The notes: generated by a model from the sequence alone, not told the origin. Shown: positions 1 through 6,573, numbered from the stretch's first letter. The stretch is 8,771 nucleotides of DNA from a bacterium ADurb.Bin374 (GCA_002068715.1 MWAR01000013.1:1-8771); one strand, 5' to 3'. Numbers and translations are program-made.

Positions 1-1
1 G

Positions 2-1531
2 TCGAAGTTCACGCTCTTTGTCAAAAACATCTCGAATCCCGAAATGTTCAATGGTGCACAAAAAACGTTCCAGCAGGATAGCGGCCCCCAACGGATTCTG
101 GTCCTCCACAACACGAACCAGCCGTTTTCCTCGACGGACACGGGCTTATGGCGCAAGTCTGGCTGGATATTTCTCGGAGGTTCCAAGGTCGTCATCAACC
201 TCGATGGAACGCATCCCTGTCGCAAGGAGTCGGAGTTCTTTCTCTTCTGGCCGACGATTTATTTCGGTGCCGGGAATCAGAATACGGAAATTCCCTATTT
301 TTGTTCGCCACTCTTCGAAAACACGCAACTTCGCGTGCGAACCATGCCGATCGGATGCTGCACCGAATGGGCGAATCCTGCCGCGGGCCTGAGTAATATC
401 ATTGGAAATACAATTGTTGAAACGGTGATCAATTCAAGCGCTCTTCGCCTGTTCGGCGAAAAAAACCACATGACTCCCACTCGCGTATTCGGCAATGTCT
501 TTGCTCGCTATATCCTGTATTCCACGTTGATCTTCGATTCGAATGGCGATGGTGTTGCCGATTTCATCTCGGATCCGACCGGAACTTCGCAAAAAGCCGT
601 TTTCCCGATTCCCCGGGCGATGCCGAATGAATATACCAATCCTTCCGTTCTGCCCCGGATGATAAGCGCCGGAGGCTTTGATCTCTTCAGTGACGGTGCG
701 GGGACGCAGGGAGTGCCGGACTCGCTTGCGGACGTGATGCCGGCCTACTCGGCGGGAGCCCCCAGCGATTACGTGAATCACATGACGAAGTTGTCGACGG
801 ATTTCCTGGACAGCTGCGAGGTGCCCTATTACAACTCGTTATACGACCAGATGTTCGAGTGGTCGAATTCCGGAGCAAACAGGTCGTTTCCCGCAAAGCA
901 GGTTCTGGGCCGATCGGGAGAGGAATATCCCAATCTGGGGACCAAATTCACCCTGCCCGCCGACCAGGAAGGGAACGGAGCGCTCTGGAAGGGAAATCTC
1001 CAGAAATATGATCCGATCAGCGATGCAAAAAATCTGATGGATGGAGTTGCTTTCCGTTTCGCCAATCAGGAGGACTTTTTCGCCGACAGTTCCGTGCGAC
1101 GCTTGCCTCAAGGCGTTCTCCTGAGAAAACCGCTCGTCGTGCACATCGATGGGGACCTCGATCTCTCTCCGGAGGTCTTCGTCGCCGCTCCCGTTGCCGT
1201 CGTCGTTTCGGGCAATGTCCGGCTCGGAAGGGTTCGGCGGGCCACCCCTGCCGGGAAGCTCATCATTCTTTCGCTTGCTGGAAACATCGAAGCCGTCGGT
1301 GGAAAAATCGAGGCAAGCCTTCTGGCTCCGAAGGGAACCATTCGATTGTCGGCTCCGCTCGATCTCGTAGGAACGCTTTTCGTGGATTCTCTCGAGCCCT
1401 CCCAGCTTTCCAAATTCGGGGGGGCCATCATCTTCGATCCGGATTCCGACCCGACCAATCTAGACGTCTACAACAGGTTTTTCACCATGGTTCTCGGTCC
1501 CCAATCCGCATTGGTGGGGAAGAAACAATGA
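2..1531 (+). CDS. Large PilX-like pilus/pseudopilus protein, 5'-truncated by window edge
   Basis: The frame is open from base 2, so the true start lies upstream; 509 residues are visible and the first Met (base 44) is probably internal. Any prepilin leader or transmembrane segment would be in the missing part. The visible N-terminal half is not recognised, but holds a calcium-loop-like motif, DSNGDGVAD, at visible residues 179-187 (bases 536-562). The C-terminal part, about residues 379-465, is a series of short beta-type stretches (HIDGDLDLS, VVVSGNVRLG, EASLLAPKGTIRL, LVGTLFVDSL). This resembles the 'APnA.vtLsG...G.lva.s' pattern at the C-terminus of many PilX-like pilus assembly proteins and, more loosely, bactofilin-type beta repeats. 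Its stop overlaps the start of a PilV/GspI-like prepilin (ATGA), and a PilW/GspJ-like prepilin follows, which fits a minor pilin operon. The coding assignment is firm; the PilX-like role is inference from pattern and context. Confidence 0.6.
   Translation, partial: SKFTLFVKNISNPEMFNGAQKTFQQDSGPQRILVLHNTNQPFSSTDTGLWRKSGWIFLGGSKVVINLDGTHPCRKESEFFLFWPTIYFGAGNQNTEIPYFCSPLFENTQLRVRTMPIGCCTEWANPAAGLSNIIGNTIVETVINSSALRLFGEKNHMTPTRVFGNVFARYILYSTLIFDSNGDGVADFISDPTGTSQKAVFPIPRAMPNEYTNPSVLPRMISAGGFDLFSDGAGTQGVPDSLADVMPAYSAGAPSDYVNHMTKLSTDFLDSCEVPYYNSLYDQMFEWSNSGANRSFPAKQVLGRSGEEYPNLGTKFTLPADQEGNGALWKGNLQKYDPISDAKNLMDGVAFRFANQEDFFADSSVRRLPQGVLLRKPLVVHIDGDLDLSPEVFVAAPVAVVVSGNVRLGRVRRATPAGKLIILSLAGNIEAVGGKIEASLLAPKGTIRLSAPLDLVGTLFVDSLEPSQLSKFGGAIIFDPDSDPTNLDVYNRFFTMVLGPQSALVGKKQ
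1516..1522 (+). promoter_or_regulatory. Ribosome binding site of the PilV/GspI-like gene
   Basis: GGGGAAG lies 5 bases before the ATG at 1528, inside the last codons of the upstream gene. It supports this start and translation coupled through the ATGA overlap. Confidence 0.55.
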
Positions 1532-2052
1532 ACATGCGGAATTCGAAACATCGGCATTGGGTCTCTTGCCGACAAGGAAAAACGAGGAGAGGCCTTTCAC
1601 TCGTCGAAGTTCTTGTCGCCTTGTTCGTCCTCGGGCTGACCATCCTGCCATTGTTTGGCTTGTATTCGCAATCTTCGGCCGTTGTCCGGATAGGCCGGCA
1701 TGACATCGAAGCGATGAATTTCGGGAGCAGTTTCATTTCCCAGGCGAGAAAACTCCTTCCCCGGAATGTCACCTGCACGAACGGCGATATGAAATTGCTT
1801 GCGATACAGAATGGGCAACTTCGGCTCGGTCCCGTTGGCGTCGCGAATACGATCGAAGTGCCCCTGCTGGATCAAGCCATCTTCCAAACGACGTATTCCA
1901 TAGCGAGTTTTGTCATGTCACCTGCAAATGACGGTATGTTGCGGGAAGCGAAGCAGATCGTGCTGAAAATTTCTTGGAAGGAGAGCCTCGGAAAAGACAA
2001 GAGCGCTTGCTTTACGGCGCTCGTGATCGATGATTCCATTTCCGGGCACTGA
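1528..2052 (+). CDS. PilV/GspI-like type IV prepilin (minor pilin or pseudopilin)
   Basis: This 174-residue protein has a textbook class III (prepilin) leader. A basic 22-residue leader ends in RRG, and then comes LSLVEVLVALFVLGL, so prepilin peptidase should cut after Gly22, leaving Leu at +1 and the conserved Glu27 at +5. Residues 23-47 form the hydrophobic N-terminal helix, with a Pro at 41 as in many pilins. The 'SLVEVLVAL' form is typical of GspI/PilV. The remainder is a small globular domain with two cysteines (83 and 161) that could form a disulfide. GspI proteins are usually nearer 120-130 residues, so this one is long and PilV is equally possible. The protein would sit in the inner membrane before assembly into a pilus or pseudopilus tip. 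It starts within the stop of the upstream gene and is followed at once by a second prepilin. Family is confident; PilV versus GspI is not resolved. Confidence 0.85.
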   Translation: MNMRNSKHRHWVSCRQGKTRRGLSLVEVLVALFVLGLTILPLFGLYSQSSAVVRIGRHDIEAMNFGSSFISQARKLLPRNVTCTNGDMKLLAIQNGQLRLGPVGVANTIEVPLLDQAIFQTTYSIASFVMSPANDGMLREAKQIVLKISWKESLGKDKSACFTALVIDDSISGH

Positions 2053-2056
2053 GCTG

Positions 2057-2662
2057 ATGATACATCCGTCTTGGGGGCGACGTCCTGCGGAGAGGGGGGG
2101 AATCACGATCGTCGAACTCATGGTGACATGCGCGATCGTCGCCATGGTCTTTTTCGTGGTGTGGCAGTTGTTCTCGAGCGGCATCAGGGGCTCGCAGGTA
2201 ACCCAGGAGACCATCGATCACATTCGCGACTCGGCTATTCTCTTTCGAGCCATTGATAGAGATATACAACAGATGGTTCCCTGGCCGGTCCGTGATTCGT
2301 CCGGCAATGACAGGGGAGGCGAGGTCGTCTATGCGCCTTCCGGGCAAAATGCCCATGAAATGCGCTTCTGGGCCCGGAACGGCTCCGGATTTCATCAAGT
2401 CCGATATCGGTTTGCTGCCGAGGCAAAGGAGAAAAAGCTGTTCCGCGAGGAGTTGAACGGAGTGGGGAGTGTCGTAAGATCGGAAAACTTCGGCGGAGCC
2501 GTGATCGAAAACTTCCTTGTTCGGAGCACGGGCGAGCGGGGTGACTGCGTGAAAGTCACAGTCGTGTTTTGCGGCAAGTTGAAAAAAAACACCGTGTTCG
2601 AACGGGTGTTCGCGATCGGCGCCCTTTCGCCGGAAGGCGCTCGACACTGGGTGTATGACTGA
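2057..2662 (+). CDS. PilW/GspJ-like type IV prepilin (minor pilin or pseudopilin)
   Basis: With the start at 2057 the product is 201 residues and has a 15-residue leader ending RGG, followed by ITIVELMVTCAIVAM. Cleavage is expected after Gly15, with Ile at +1 (less common than Phe, Met or Leu) and Glu20 at +5. The hydrophobic helix spans about 16-38. Further on, a segment like 'FRAIDRDIQQMVPW' (about 62-75) resembles the conserved 'lxrDlxq' stretch after the helix in GspJ/PilW proteins. An earlier in-frame ATG at 2030 would overlap the previous gene by 23 bases and add 9 residues; 2057 leaves a 4-base gap and a normal leader, so I prefer it, although the ribosome binding site is weak and coupling to the upstream gene is likely. 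A G7 run lies in the cleavage-site codons and an A8 run near 2582. Role: minor pilin or pseudopilin acting with the preceding gene. Confidence 0.82.
   Translation: MIHPSWGRRPAERGGITIVELMVTCAIVAMVFFVVWQLFSSGIRGSQVTQETIDHIRDSAILFRAIDRDIQQMVPWPVRDSSGNDRGGEVVYAPSGQNAHEMRFWARNGSGFHQVRYRFAAEAKEKKLFREELNGVGSVVRSENFGGAVIENFLVRSTGERGDCVKVTVVFCGKLKKNTVFERVFAIGALSPEGARHWVYD
2094..2100 (+). repeat. G7 homopolymer in the prepilin cleavage-site codons
   Basis: Seven consecutive G bases cover the Arg13-Gly14-Gly15 codons, just before the predicted prepilin peptidase cut. A one-base slip would abolish the mature protein. The run is visible directly; any role in phase variation is speculation. Confidence 0.5.
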
Positions 2663-2675
2663 CTGGCCGAAAAAC

Positions 2676-2684
2676 GGGGGAAAG
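2676..2684 (+). promoter_or_regulatory. Ribosome binding site that decides the start of the fourth gene
   Basis: GGGGGAAAG begins 12 bases before the ATG at 2688. The alternative in-frame ATG at 2655 overlaps the previous stop and has no comparable site, so 2688 is favoured. Confidence 0.55.
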
Positions 2685-2687
2685 AAT

Positions 2688-3650
2688 ATGTTTCATAAAA
2701 TATATGATCTAGTGCATTATAACGTCGGGGCGGCCGGGAAGCGGGTAATCCTTTCTTTGCCGGGAATGGCACGTGCGTTTCTCTTCTTGCTCGTGTTGTG
2801 CTCAGCCTCCGTTGGATTCGGGCAGACCGATCCGATCGATAAGGCTTTGGAAAACGGCATGGCTAGGCTTGCGCCGAATGCCGCCCCGTTCGGGAAGAAT
2901 GCGGACGGTTCTCCGTATTGGCCTTCGAGCGATCCTGCATTCGTTCAGGCGCGTCCTCCGGTTGTCTCCTGCGCGCAGCCCGGCGTCTTTTCAGTCTCGG
3001 AAATGTGGAATGCAAACAAACGGGGGGAGACCAGCAAGGTCGACTCCATGGCTCGATATCTCAATGACTATCCTCCCGGAGCAAAAATCGATCCGGTCCG
3101 TACGCGGCAGCTTATCAGTTCAAGATTTACACCGGATCCGGCAATGGTCATGTCCCCCGGTGCGCCTCAGTTCGTCAGGGCTCAAACACCGGATTTGACG
3201 GTGCAGAAGTTGCGGAAAGCGTATCTGCTCGATATCGAGCGGCACGGACGGCTGGTTTTCGAAGGAAAAGACGGGAAAGCGCTCGAAATCGCGTTGAAGT
3301 GGCAGACCATCGCCAGGCTTTTCCCGGACCGTATTTCGGAAATCACGATGAATGTCGCATCCCGGCACGGCGTTTCGAGCTTTGAAGGCTGGATCAATTT
3401 AGTCGTGAGCAAGGACTGGCAGGTCGCCCGTCTGCAGGGCCTTCCGCCGCAGATCCCGATCTCCGCACAGACGACGTCGGCTCCTGCGGCTCCGGCTGCT
3501 ACGATACAGGTCTATGACAACAAGGCCGGCACATGGGTGGAGGCCGGCCAGGTGATTTACGACGCCATGGTCGAGCAGGGAAGCGGAAAATTCGGCCCCA
3601 GCCCGGGTTTGTATTTTCATGCCGGCGGAACCGTGGGACCGACCCCATGA
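2688..3650 (+). CDS. Secreted protein of unknown function in the pilin operon
   Basis: I do not recognise this 320-residue protein. The first 46 residues look like a long Sec signal peptide: a basic region (residues 1-29), a hydrophobic core 'ARAFLFLLVLCSASVGF' and likely cleavage near FGQ/TD (about 45-47). A shorter signal would result if translation began at the ATG at 2766 (MARAF...), which is possible. The Cys at 39 lies in LVLC, which lacks a small residue at -1, so a lipoprotein is unlikely. The mature protein is Pro-rich and irregular early (about 60-165), then more helical (about 170-255), then has an Ala/Pro/Thr linker (QTTSAPAAPAA, 261-271) and a C-terminal segment (273-320) with VYDNKAGTWVEAG, which could be a small beta module. 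It sits 25 bases after the PilW/GspJ-like gene and 44 bases before the phospholipase-like gene, so it is probably co-transcribed. A partner of the pilus or an exported substrate is inference only. Confidence 0.7.
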   Translation: MFHKIYDLVHYNVGAAGKRVILSLPGMARAFLFLLVLCSASVGFGQTDPIDKALENGMARLAPNAAPFGKNADGSPYWPSSDPAFVQARPPVVSCAQPGVFSVSEMWNANKRGETSKVDSMARYLNDYPPGAKIDPVRTRQLISSRFTPDPAMVMSPGAPQFVRAQTPDLTVQKLRKAYLLDIERHGRLVFEGKDGKALEIALKWQTIARLFPDRISEITMNVASRHGVSSFEGWINLVVSKDWQVARLQGLPPQIPISAQTTSAPAAPAATIQVYDNKAGTWVEAGQVIYDAMVEQGSGKFGPSPGLYFHAGGTVGPTP

Positions 3651-3680
3651 GATAACAAAAGTATTGCATATAGATTGTGC

Positions 3681-3687
3681 AAGGGAG
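3681..3687 (+). promoter_or_regulatory. Ribosome binding site that decides the start of the phospholipase-like gene
   Basis: AAGGGAG ends 7 bases before the ATG at 3695. It rules against the upstream in-frame GTG at 3677, which would place this site inside the coding region and lengthen the signal peptide. Confidence 0.65.
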
Positions 3688-3694
3688 TGAACGA

Positions 3695-5104
3695 ATGAAC
3701 GTCTCAAAAATAGCGACTTGTCTTCTAATGGTTCTTCTTCTCGAAACCGTCGGCATGGCATGGGGACCACTCAGCCATGTGCAGATCGCCCTCGACGCCA
3801 CGAAACAGGCGAACGGATCCATATCCGCAGAGTGCATGGGCGCCTTCCTCGCCGGTTGCACGGAGCCCGACATCGGAGCCGGGCAGGGCTCAGCCGGACT
3901 GGACAACGGCGTCTCGGAAAACTACCAACTCTACCACGACCCCGTTTTCGTCGATGCCATGATCGCCGTTGCCAAGCGAAAAGGCGGCAAGGAAGGGAGC
4001 TTGCTCCTTGCCCGCGCGAAGGGATTCCAGGCACACATTCTGGCCGACTCGGTCGCTCATACGGGGTCGGGGTATCCGAATACGAAACAACTTTACAACA
4101 CGATCGCCATTTCCGAAGACTACATGCCGAGTCATATCGGAAACGAAATGTGTCTGGATCTTCTTGCCTATAACAGTCTGGGTGGCTCCGTAAGCGGAAA
4201 GAGCTTCGACTTCATCGATGCGGCGACCTTGAGCGAAGTTCGGGCGGAATACGCGAAGGAGAAGGGTATCACGCTCACGTCGAACACATCCGATCTGGAA
4301 AAGCAGATCCTGACTCACAAGCTCACGGTTGAATCGGAGATCGCCGTCGGAAAGGAGCTGAAGAAGAACAATCCGGAGCGGCTTGCAGAAATCGACACCT
4401 TTTATTCGGACCGGGCCAAGGGTGTGAATGGAAACGGGGGACTGGAACAGGCAACCGCGAAGGTGGCATCGGTGGACTTTGGCGAACTTTCCAAGAAATA
4501 CTCATCCGACACGGGCTTGAAAGAGAAGGTTGTCGGCGGTTTCCACGATCTGATTGGCGATCTCACGAAAAATGGGGCTAGCACGGCGGTGGAGACGGCC
4601 GAGGGGCTGGTCATCATGCTGAACAAGCAGAAGAAGGTTTCGGAAACCGTTCAATCGGCGCTCAACGAGAAGGTTGAAAGTCGCAATAACCGATTGATCG
4701 GAAATCTGGTGCTGAACCTTCTGCGGCAGGACGATGCAAGTTTCGCGGAAATCGTGCTCAATACGGAAAAGGCCGTTCAGGGCAGTATGTGGAATGACGA
4801 AGACAGGCTCAAGGCGCTCAAAATCGAGGAGGAACTCCTCGCAAAGAGGGAAGAAGAAGCGAAAAAGAAGTGGGAAAGCCGCCCATGGTGGAATCTCTGG
4901 CTGCTGATCACGAACGCAGATCAGAATACCTATCTGACGCTCAAGGCAAGGCATGACGTCGTTCTCGAGGAAATCGCGCAACTGGAGGGAACGTCGCATG
5001 CCGGCTCTCCCGGGGTTTCCTCATCGGCCGAATCTCTGACGGGCAGTGCTGCCCGAGAGGCGTCCGACGCCAACTCGACCCTCAATTCGGTTCTGAACCA
5101 GTAA
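3695..5104 (+). CDS. Secreted zinc-dependent phospholipase C-like protein with long helical C-terminal extension
   Basis: From the ATG with the best ribosome binding site the product is 469 residues. Residues 1-22 are a Sec signal peptide ending GMA, which makes Trp23 the mature N-terminus. Bacterial zinc phospholipases C (Bacillus cereus PLC, clostridial alpha-toxin) use the mature N-terminal Trp as a zinc ligand. The other expected ligands follow in order: His28 (PLSH), Asp59 (EPDIG), His81 (YHDP), His114 and Asp118 (HxxxD in AHILAD), His122 (VAHT), His147 and Glu151 (HxxxE in HIGNE). Residues 23 to about 160 therefore form the PLC/P1-nuclease-type fold, expected to cleave phospholipid head groups, although substrate is unproven. 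It is more compact than the classical enzymes (about 245 residues), so it may be a divergent family member. Residues 170-430 are mostly helical and charged, with a Glu/Lys-rich stretch (372-394), a Trp-rich patch (WESRPWWNLWLL, 393-404) and a Ser/Ala-rich tail (432-469); this part matches nothing I know. It is the last gene of the operon. Confidence 0.78.
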   Translation: MNVSKIATCLLMVLLLETVGMAWGPLSHVQIALDATKQANGSISAECMGAFLAGCTEPDIGAGQGSAGLDNGVSENYQLYHDPVFVDAMIAVAKRKGGKEGSLLLARAKGFQAHILADSVAHTGSGYPNTKQLYNTIAISEDYMPSHIGNEMCLDLLAYNSLGGSVSGKSFDFIDAATLSEVRAEYAKEKGITLTSNTSDLEKQILTHKLTVESEIAVGKELKKNNPERLAEIDTFYSDRAKGVNGNGGLEQATAKVASVDFGELSKKYSSDTGLKEKVVGGFHDLIGDLTKNGASTAVETAEGLVIMLNKQKKVSETVQSALNEKVESRNNRLIGNLVLNLLRQDDASFAEIVLNTEKAVQGSMWNDEDRLKALKIEEELLAKREEEAKKKWESRPWWNLWLLITNADQNTYLTLKARHDVVLEEIAQLEGTSHAGSPGVSSSAESLTGSAAREASDANSTLNSVLNQ

Positions 5105-5121
5105 GAGTCTCGAATTGTCCT

Positions 5122-5169
5122 AGCCCTTCGGGAGTCGCCGTGATCTCGGCGATGTTTCGAAGGGCTTTT
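5122..5169 (+). terminator. Two-tiered hairpin terminator between convergent genes
   Basis: The outer arms AGCCCTTCG (5122-5130) and CGAAGGGCT (5158-5166) pair perfectly over 9 bases. Inside them TCGCCG (5135-5140) pairs with CGGCGA (5147-5152) around a 6-base loop. A TTTT run (5166-5169) follows on the + strand, so it is a rho-independent terminator for the phospholipase-like operon, 17 bases after its stop. It also lies directly after the stop of the minus-strand TPR gene. The stem would form there too, but no T-run is seen in that direction, so termination of the TPR gene is less certain. Confidence 0.8.
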
Positions 5170-6518
5170 CATGATTGGGACAGAATATCGAGGATTTCTT
5201 TTTGCTCCTCGAGGATCCGTGCTATGGATGGGGGGGGAAGCTTCTCTTTTGCCTCCATCTGCTCTGTATCCGTTGCTTTTCCTCCAAGAAACATCGTGGC
5301 CAATATCGTATCTGAGTTGTTCTGTCCCTTCGTTTTCAGCTCCTGCATGGCGTTGAAACGTTTTTGGGCGAGGGCGCCCCAGGTCGGATCCCCGTTTATC
5401 GCCGTCAGATAGGCTGATCTGGCCTTCTGCAGATCTCCCATGCGTTCGTAGATACCGCCCAATTCTATATTAAACGGTATATTATAGGGATTCTTTTCGA
5501 GCTTTTCCTGCAGAAGGGTGACCGCTCCGGGGGCATTATCCGTCATTTCGAGCGCTGCCGTCCGTCGGAAAAGGAGCCCGATGTTTTCCTGGTCGGCCTC
5601 CTGCAGCGCGGGAAGCAATTCCAGTGCTTTGCCGTATTCCCCGTTCATGAACGCGCTTTCCGCAACCATGAACTGAACATAGGCATTTCCCGGATCAGCC
5701 GACAAAACAGGAGCAAGTATTTTCAGAACCTCGGAATACCGTTCCTGTTTGAATCTCAACCGGGCTTCCGGAAAATACAACTGTTTGCCGTCGGGATCGC
5801 GCTTTCTCCAGGCGGCAAGGACTTCTTCCGCCTCCCGCAATCTGTTTTCTCGAATGAGCAAATCCATCAGTTCATGAGGAGCGCGGGGCTCTTCCGGAAA
5901 TTCTTTCATGACGAGTCGCAACACCCTCACGGCATCTTCCGTTTCGAAAAGGTCGAGATGCCGCAGGCCTTTTCTCAGCAAAACGGCTTTCCGCTCGCTT
6001 TTGTCTGCTGTCACTCCGTGTTGTTTCTGCAGGAATTCGGCAAAAGCCAGCAGCTTTTTCCCGTTAGCGGTCTGTAATTTCTGAAAGGCGGTGTGGGCCT
6101 CGTCATTTTTTGCCTGGGCAAGGAGATATTCTCCTTTGAAAAAGTACAGCATGGCTGACCTCTGAAATCTGGCGAGAAGTTCGCCCAATCGCTTGCATGC
6201 GGGAGGCCAATCCAGGATGATACGATCATAGAGGCTCAGACACAGTCGGATACGGGGATCCTGGGGCGATCGCCGATGCTGGGCGTCGAAATAGGCTTTG
6301 GCCTCTTGAAGATCAGCCTTCCGGGATTCGACGCTCAATATCGGATCGGAAAAGAGCAGATATTTGTAGTATTTCTTCAGACCCTCTTCGAATTTTTCCT
6401 GCTGAAAGAGGGTAAGAGCTTCAAAATACGAACAGATCGGCCGTTCATCACTCGCGAAAAGCGAAAGAGACAGAAAGAAACACCCAAGGACGGTTCCTGC
6501 CAGATATTTTCCTTTCAT
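5169..6518 (-). CDS. Secreted TPR-repeat protein
   Basis: With the start at 6518 the product is 449 residues. MKGKYLAGTVLGCFFLSLSLFAS is a Sec signal peptide, probably cut near Ala22/Ser23. Cys13 follows LG, but it comes too early and is followed by more hydrophobic residues, so a lipoprotein is unlikely. The rest is a helical-repeat solenoid with TPR-like pairs at about 33-58, 122-148, 178-208, 213-240, 246-276, 279-310, 313-343 and, clearest, 347-378 (GGIYERMGDLQKARSAYLTAINGDP pattern with the usual Gly, Tyr, Ala and Pro positions). The last 70 residues are a charged tail with PPP at 428-430 encoded by a C8 run. TPR proteins are scaffolds for protein contacts; here it would act in the periplasm or at the surface, and partners are unknown. 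The frame stays open for 75 codons upstream to 6743, but the signal peptide and ribosome binding site favour 6518. It is convergent with the pilin/phospholipase operon and divergent from the CHASE2 gene. Confidence 0.85.
   Translation of the reverse strand: MKGKYLAGTVLGCFFLSLSLFASDERPICSYFEALTLFQQEKFEEGLKKYYKYLLFSDPILSVESRKADLQEAKAYFDAQHRRSPQDPRIRLCLSLYDRIILDWPPACKRLGELLARFQRSAMLYFFKGEYLLAQAKNDEAHTAFQKLQTANGKKLLAFAEFLQKQHGVTADKSERKAVLLRKGLRHLDLFETEDAVRVLRLVMKEFPEEPRAPHELMDLLIRENRLREAEEVLAAWRKRDPDGKQLYFPEARLRFKQERYSEVLKILAPVLSADPGNAYVQFMVAESAFMNGEYGKALELLPALQEADQENIGLLFRRTAALEMTDNAPGAVTLLQEKLEKNPYNIPFNIELGGIYERMGDLQKARSAYLTAINGDPTWGALAQKRFNAMQELKTKGQNNSDTILATMFLGGKATDTEQMEAKEKLPPPSIARILEEQKEILDILSQS
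5230..5237 (-). repeat. C8 homopolymer (coding strand) near the 3' end of the TPR gene
   Basis: Eight consecutive G bases on the + strand are eight C bases in the coding strand, encoding Pro428-Pro430. A slip would change only about the last 20 residues. The run is directly visible; a functional role is speculative. Confidence 0.45.
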
Positions 6519-6520
6519 AT

Positions 6521-6527
6521 CTTCTCC
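6521..6527 (-). promoter_or_regulatory. Ribosome binding site that decides the start of the TPR gene
   Basis: On the minus strand GGAGAAG precedes the ATG at 6518, with 5 bases between GGAG and the start codon. It sits directly before the codons of a Sec signal peptide and so fixes the start well inside a longer open frame. Confidence 0.75.
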
Positions 6528-6544
6528 GGAATAAGCTTTATCCC

Positions 6545-6573
6545 ATTTTACCTCTTTCGGGAAACGGTGCCTA
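6545..6573 (-). promoter_or_regulatory. Candidate sigma70-type promoter of the TPR gene
   Basis: On the minus strand TAGGCA (6573-6568, 4 of 6 matches to TTGACA) and TAAAAT (6550-6545, 5 of 6 to TATAAT) are separated by 17 bases. The transcript would begin near 6538 and have a leader of about 20 bases with the ribosome binding site. The pattern is seen; activity is inferred. Confidence 0.4.

Noticed and set aside
2030..2056. Earlier ATG for the PilW/GspJ-like gene
   Set aside because: It overlaps the previous gene by 23 bases and has no better ribosome binding site; the start at 2057 gives a normal 15-residue prepilin leader. The choice is not certain.
2012..2647. 211-residue open frame on the minus strand
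   Set aside because: It is the antisense shadow of the PilW/GspJ-like gene; low-complexity charged sequence with no recognisable family.
2655..2687. Earlier ATG for the fourth gene, overlapping the previous stop
   Set aside because: The ATG at 2688 has a good purine-rich ribosome binding site and gives a shorter, more normal N-terminus.
3677..3694. GTG start for the phospholipase-like gene
   Set aside because: The strong AAGGGAG site falls inside this extension and correctly serves the ATG at 3695.
3651..3694. Possible internal promoter (TATAGA near 3669) before the phospholipase-like gene
   Set aside because: No -35-like hexamer is found at a proper distance; the 44-base gap is compatible with co-transcription.
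4502..4999. 165-residue open frame on the minus strand
   Set aside because: It is antisense to the helical extension of the phospholipase-like gene, whose frame is continuous and has a proper start and terminator.
6468..6518. Lipoprotein signal (LGC) in the TPR protein
   Set aside because: Cys13 comes after too short a hydrophobic stretch, and the hydrophobic core continues beyond it, as in an ordinary Sec signal peptide.
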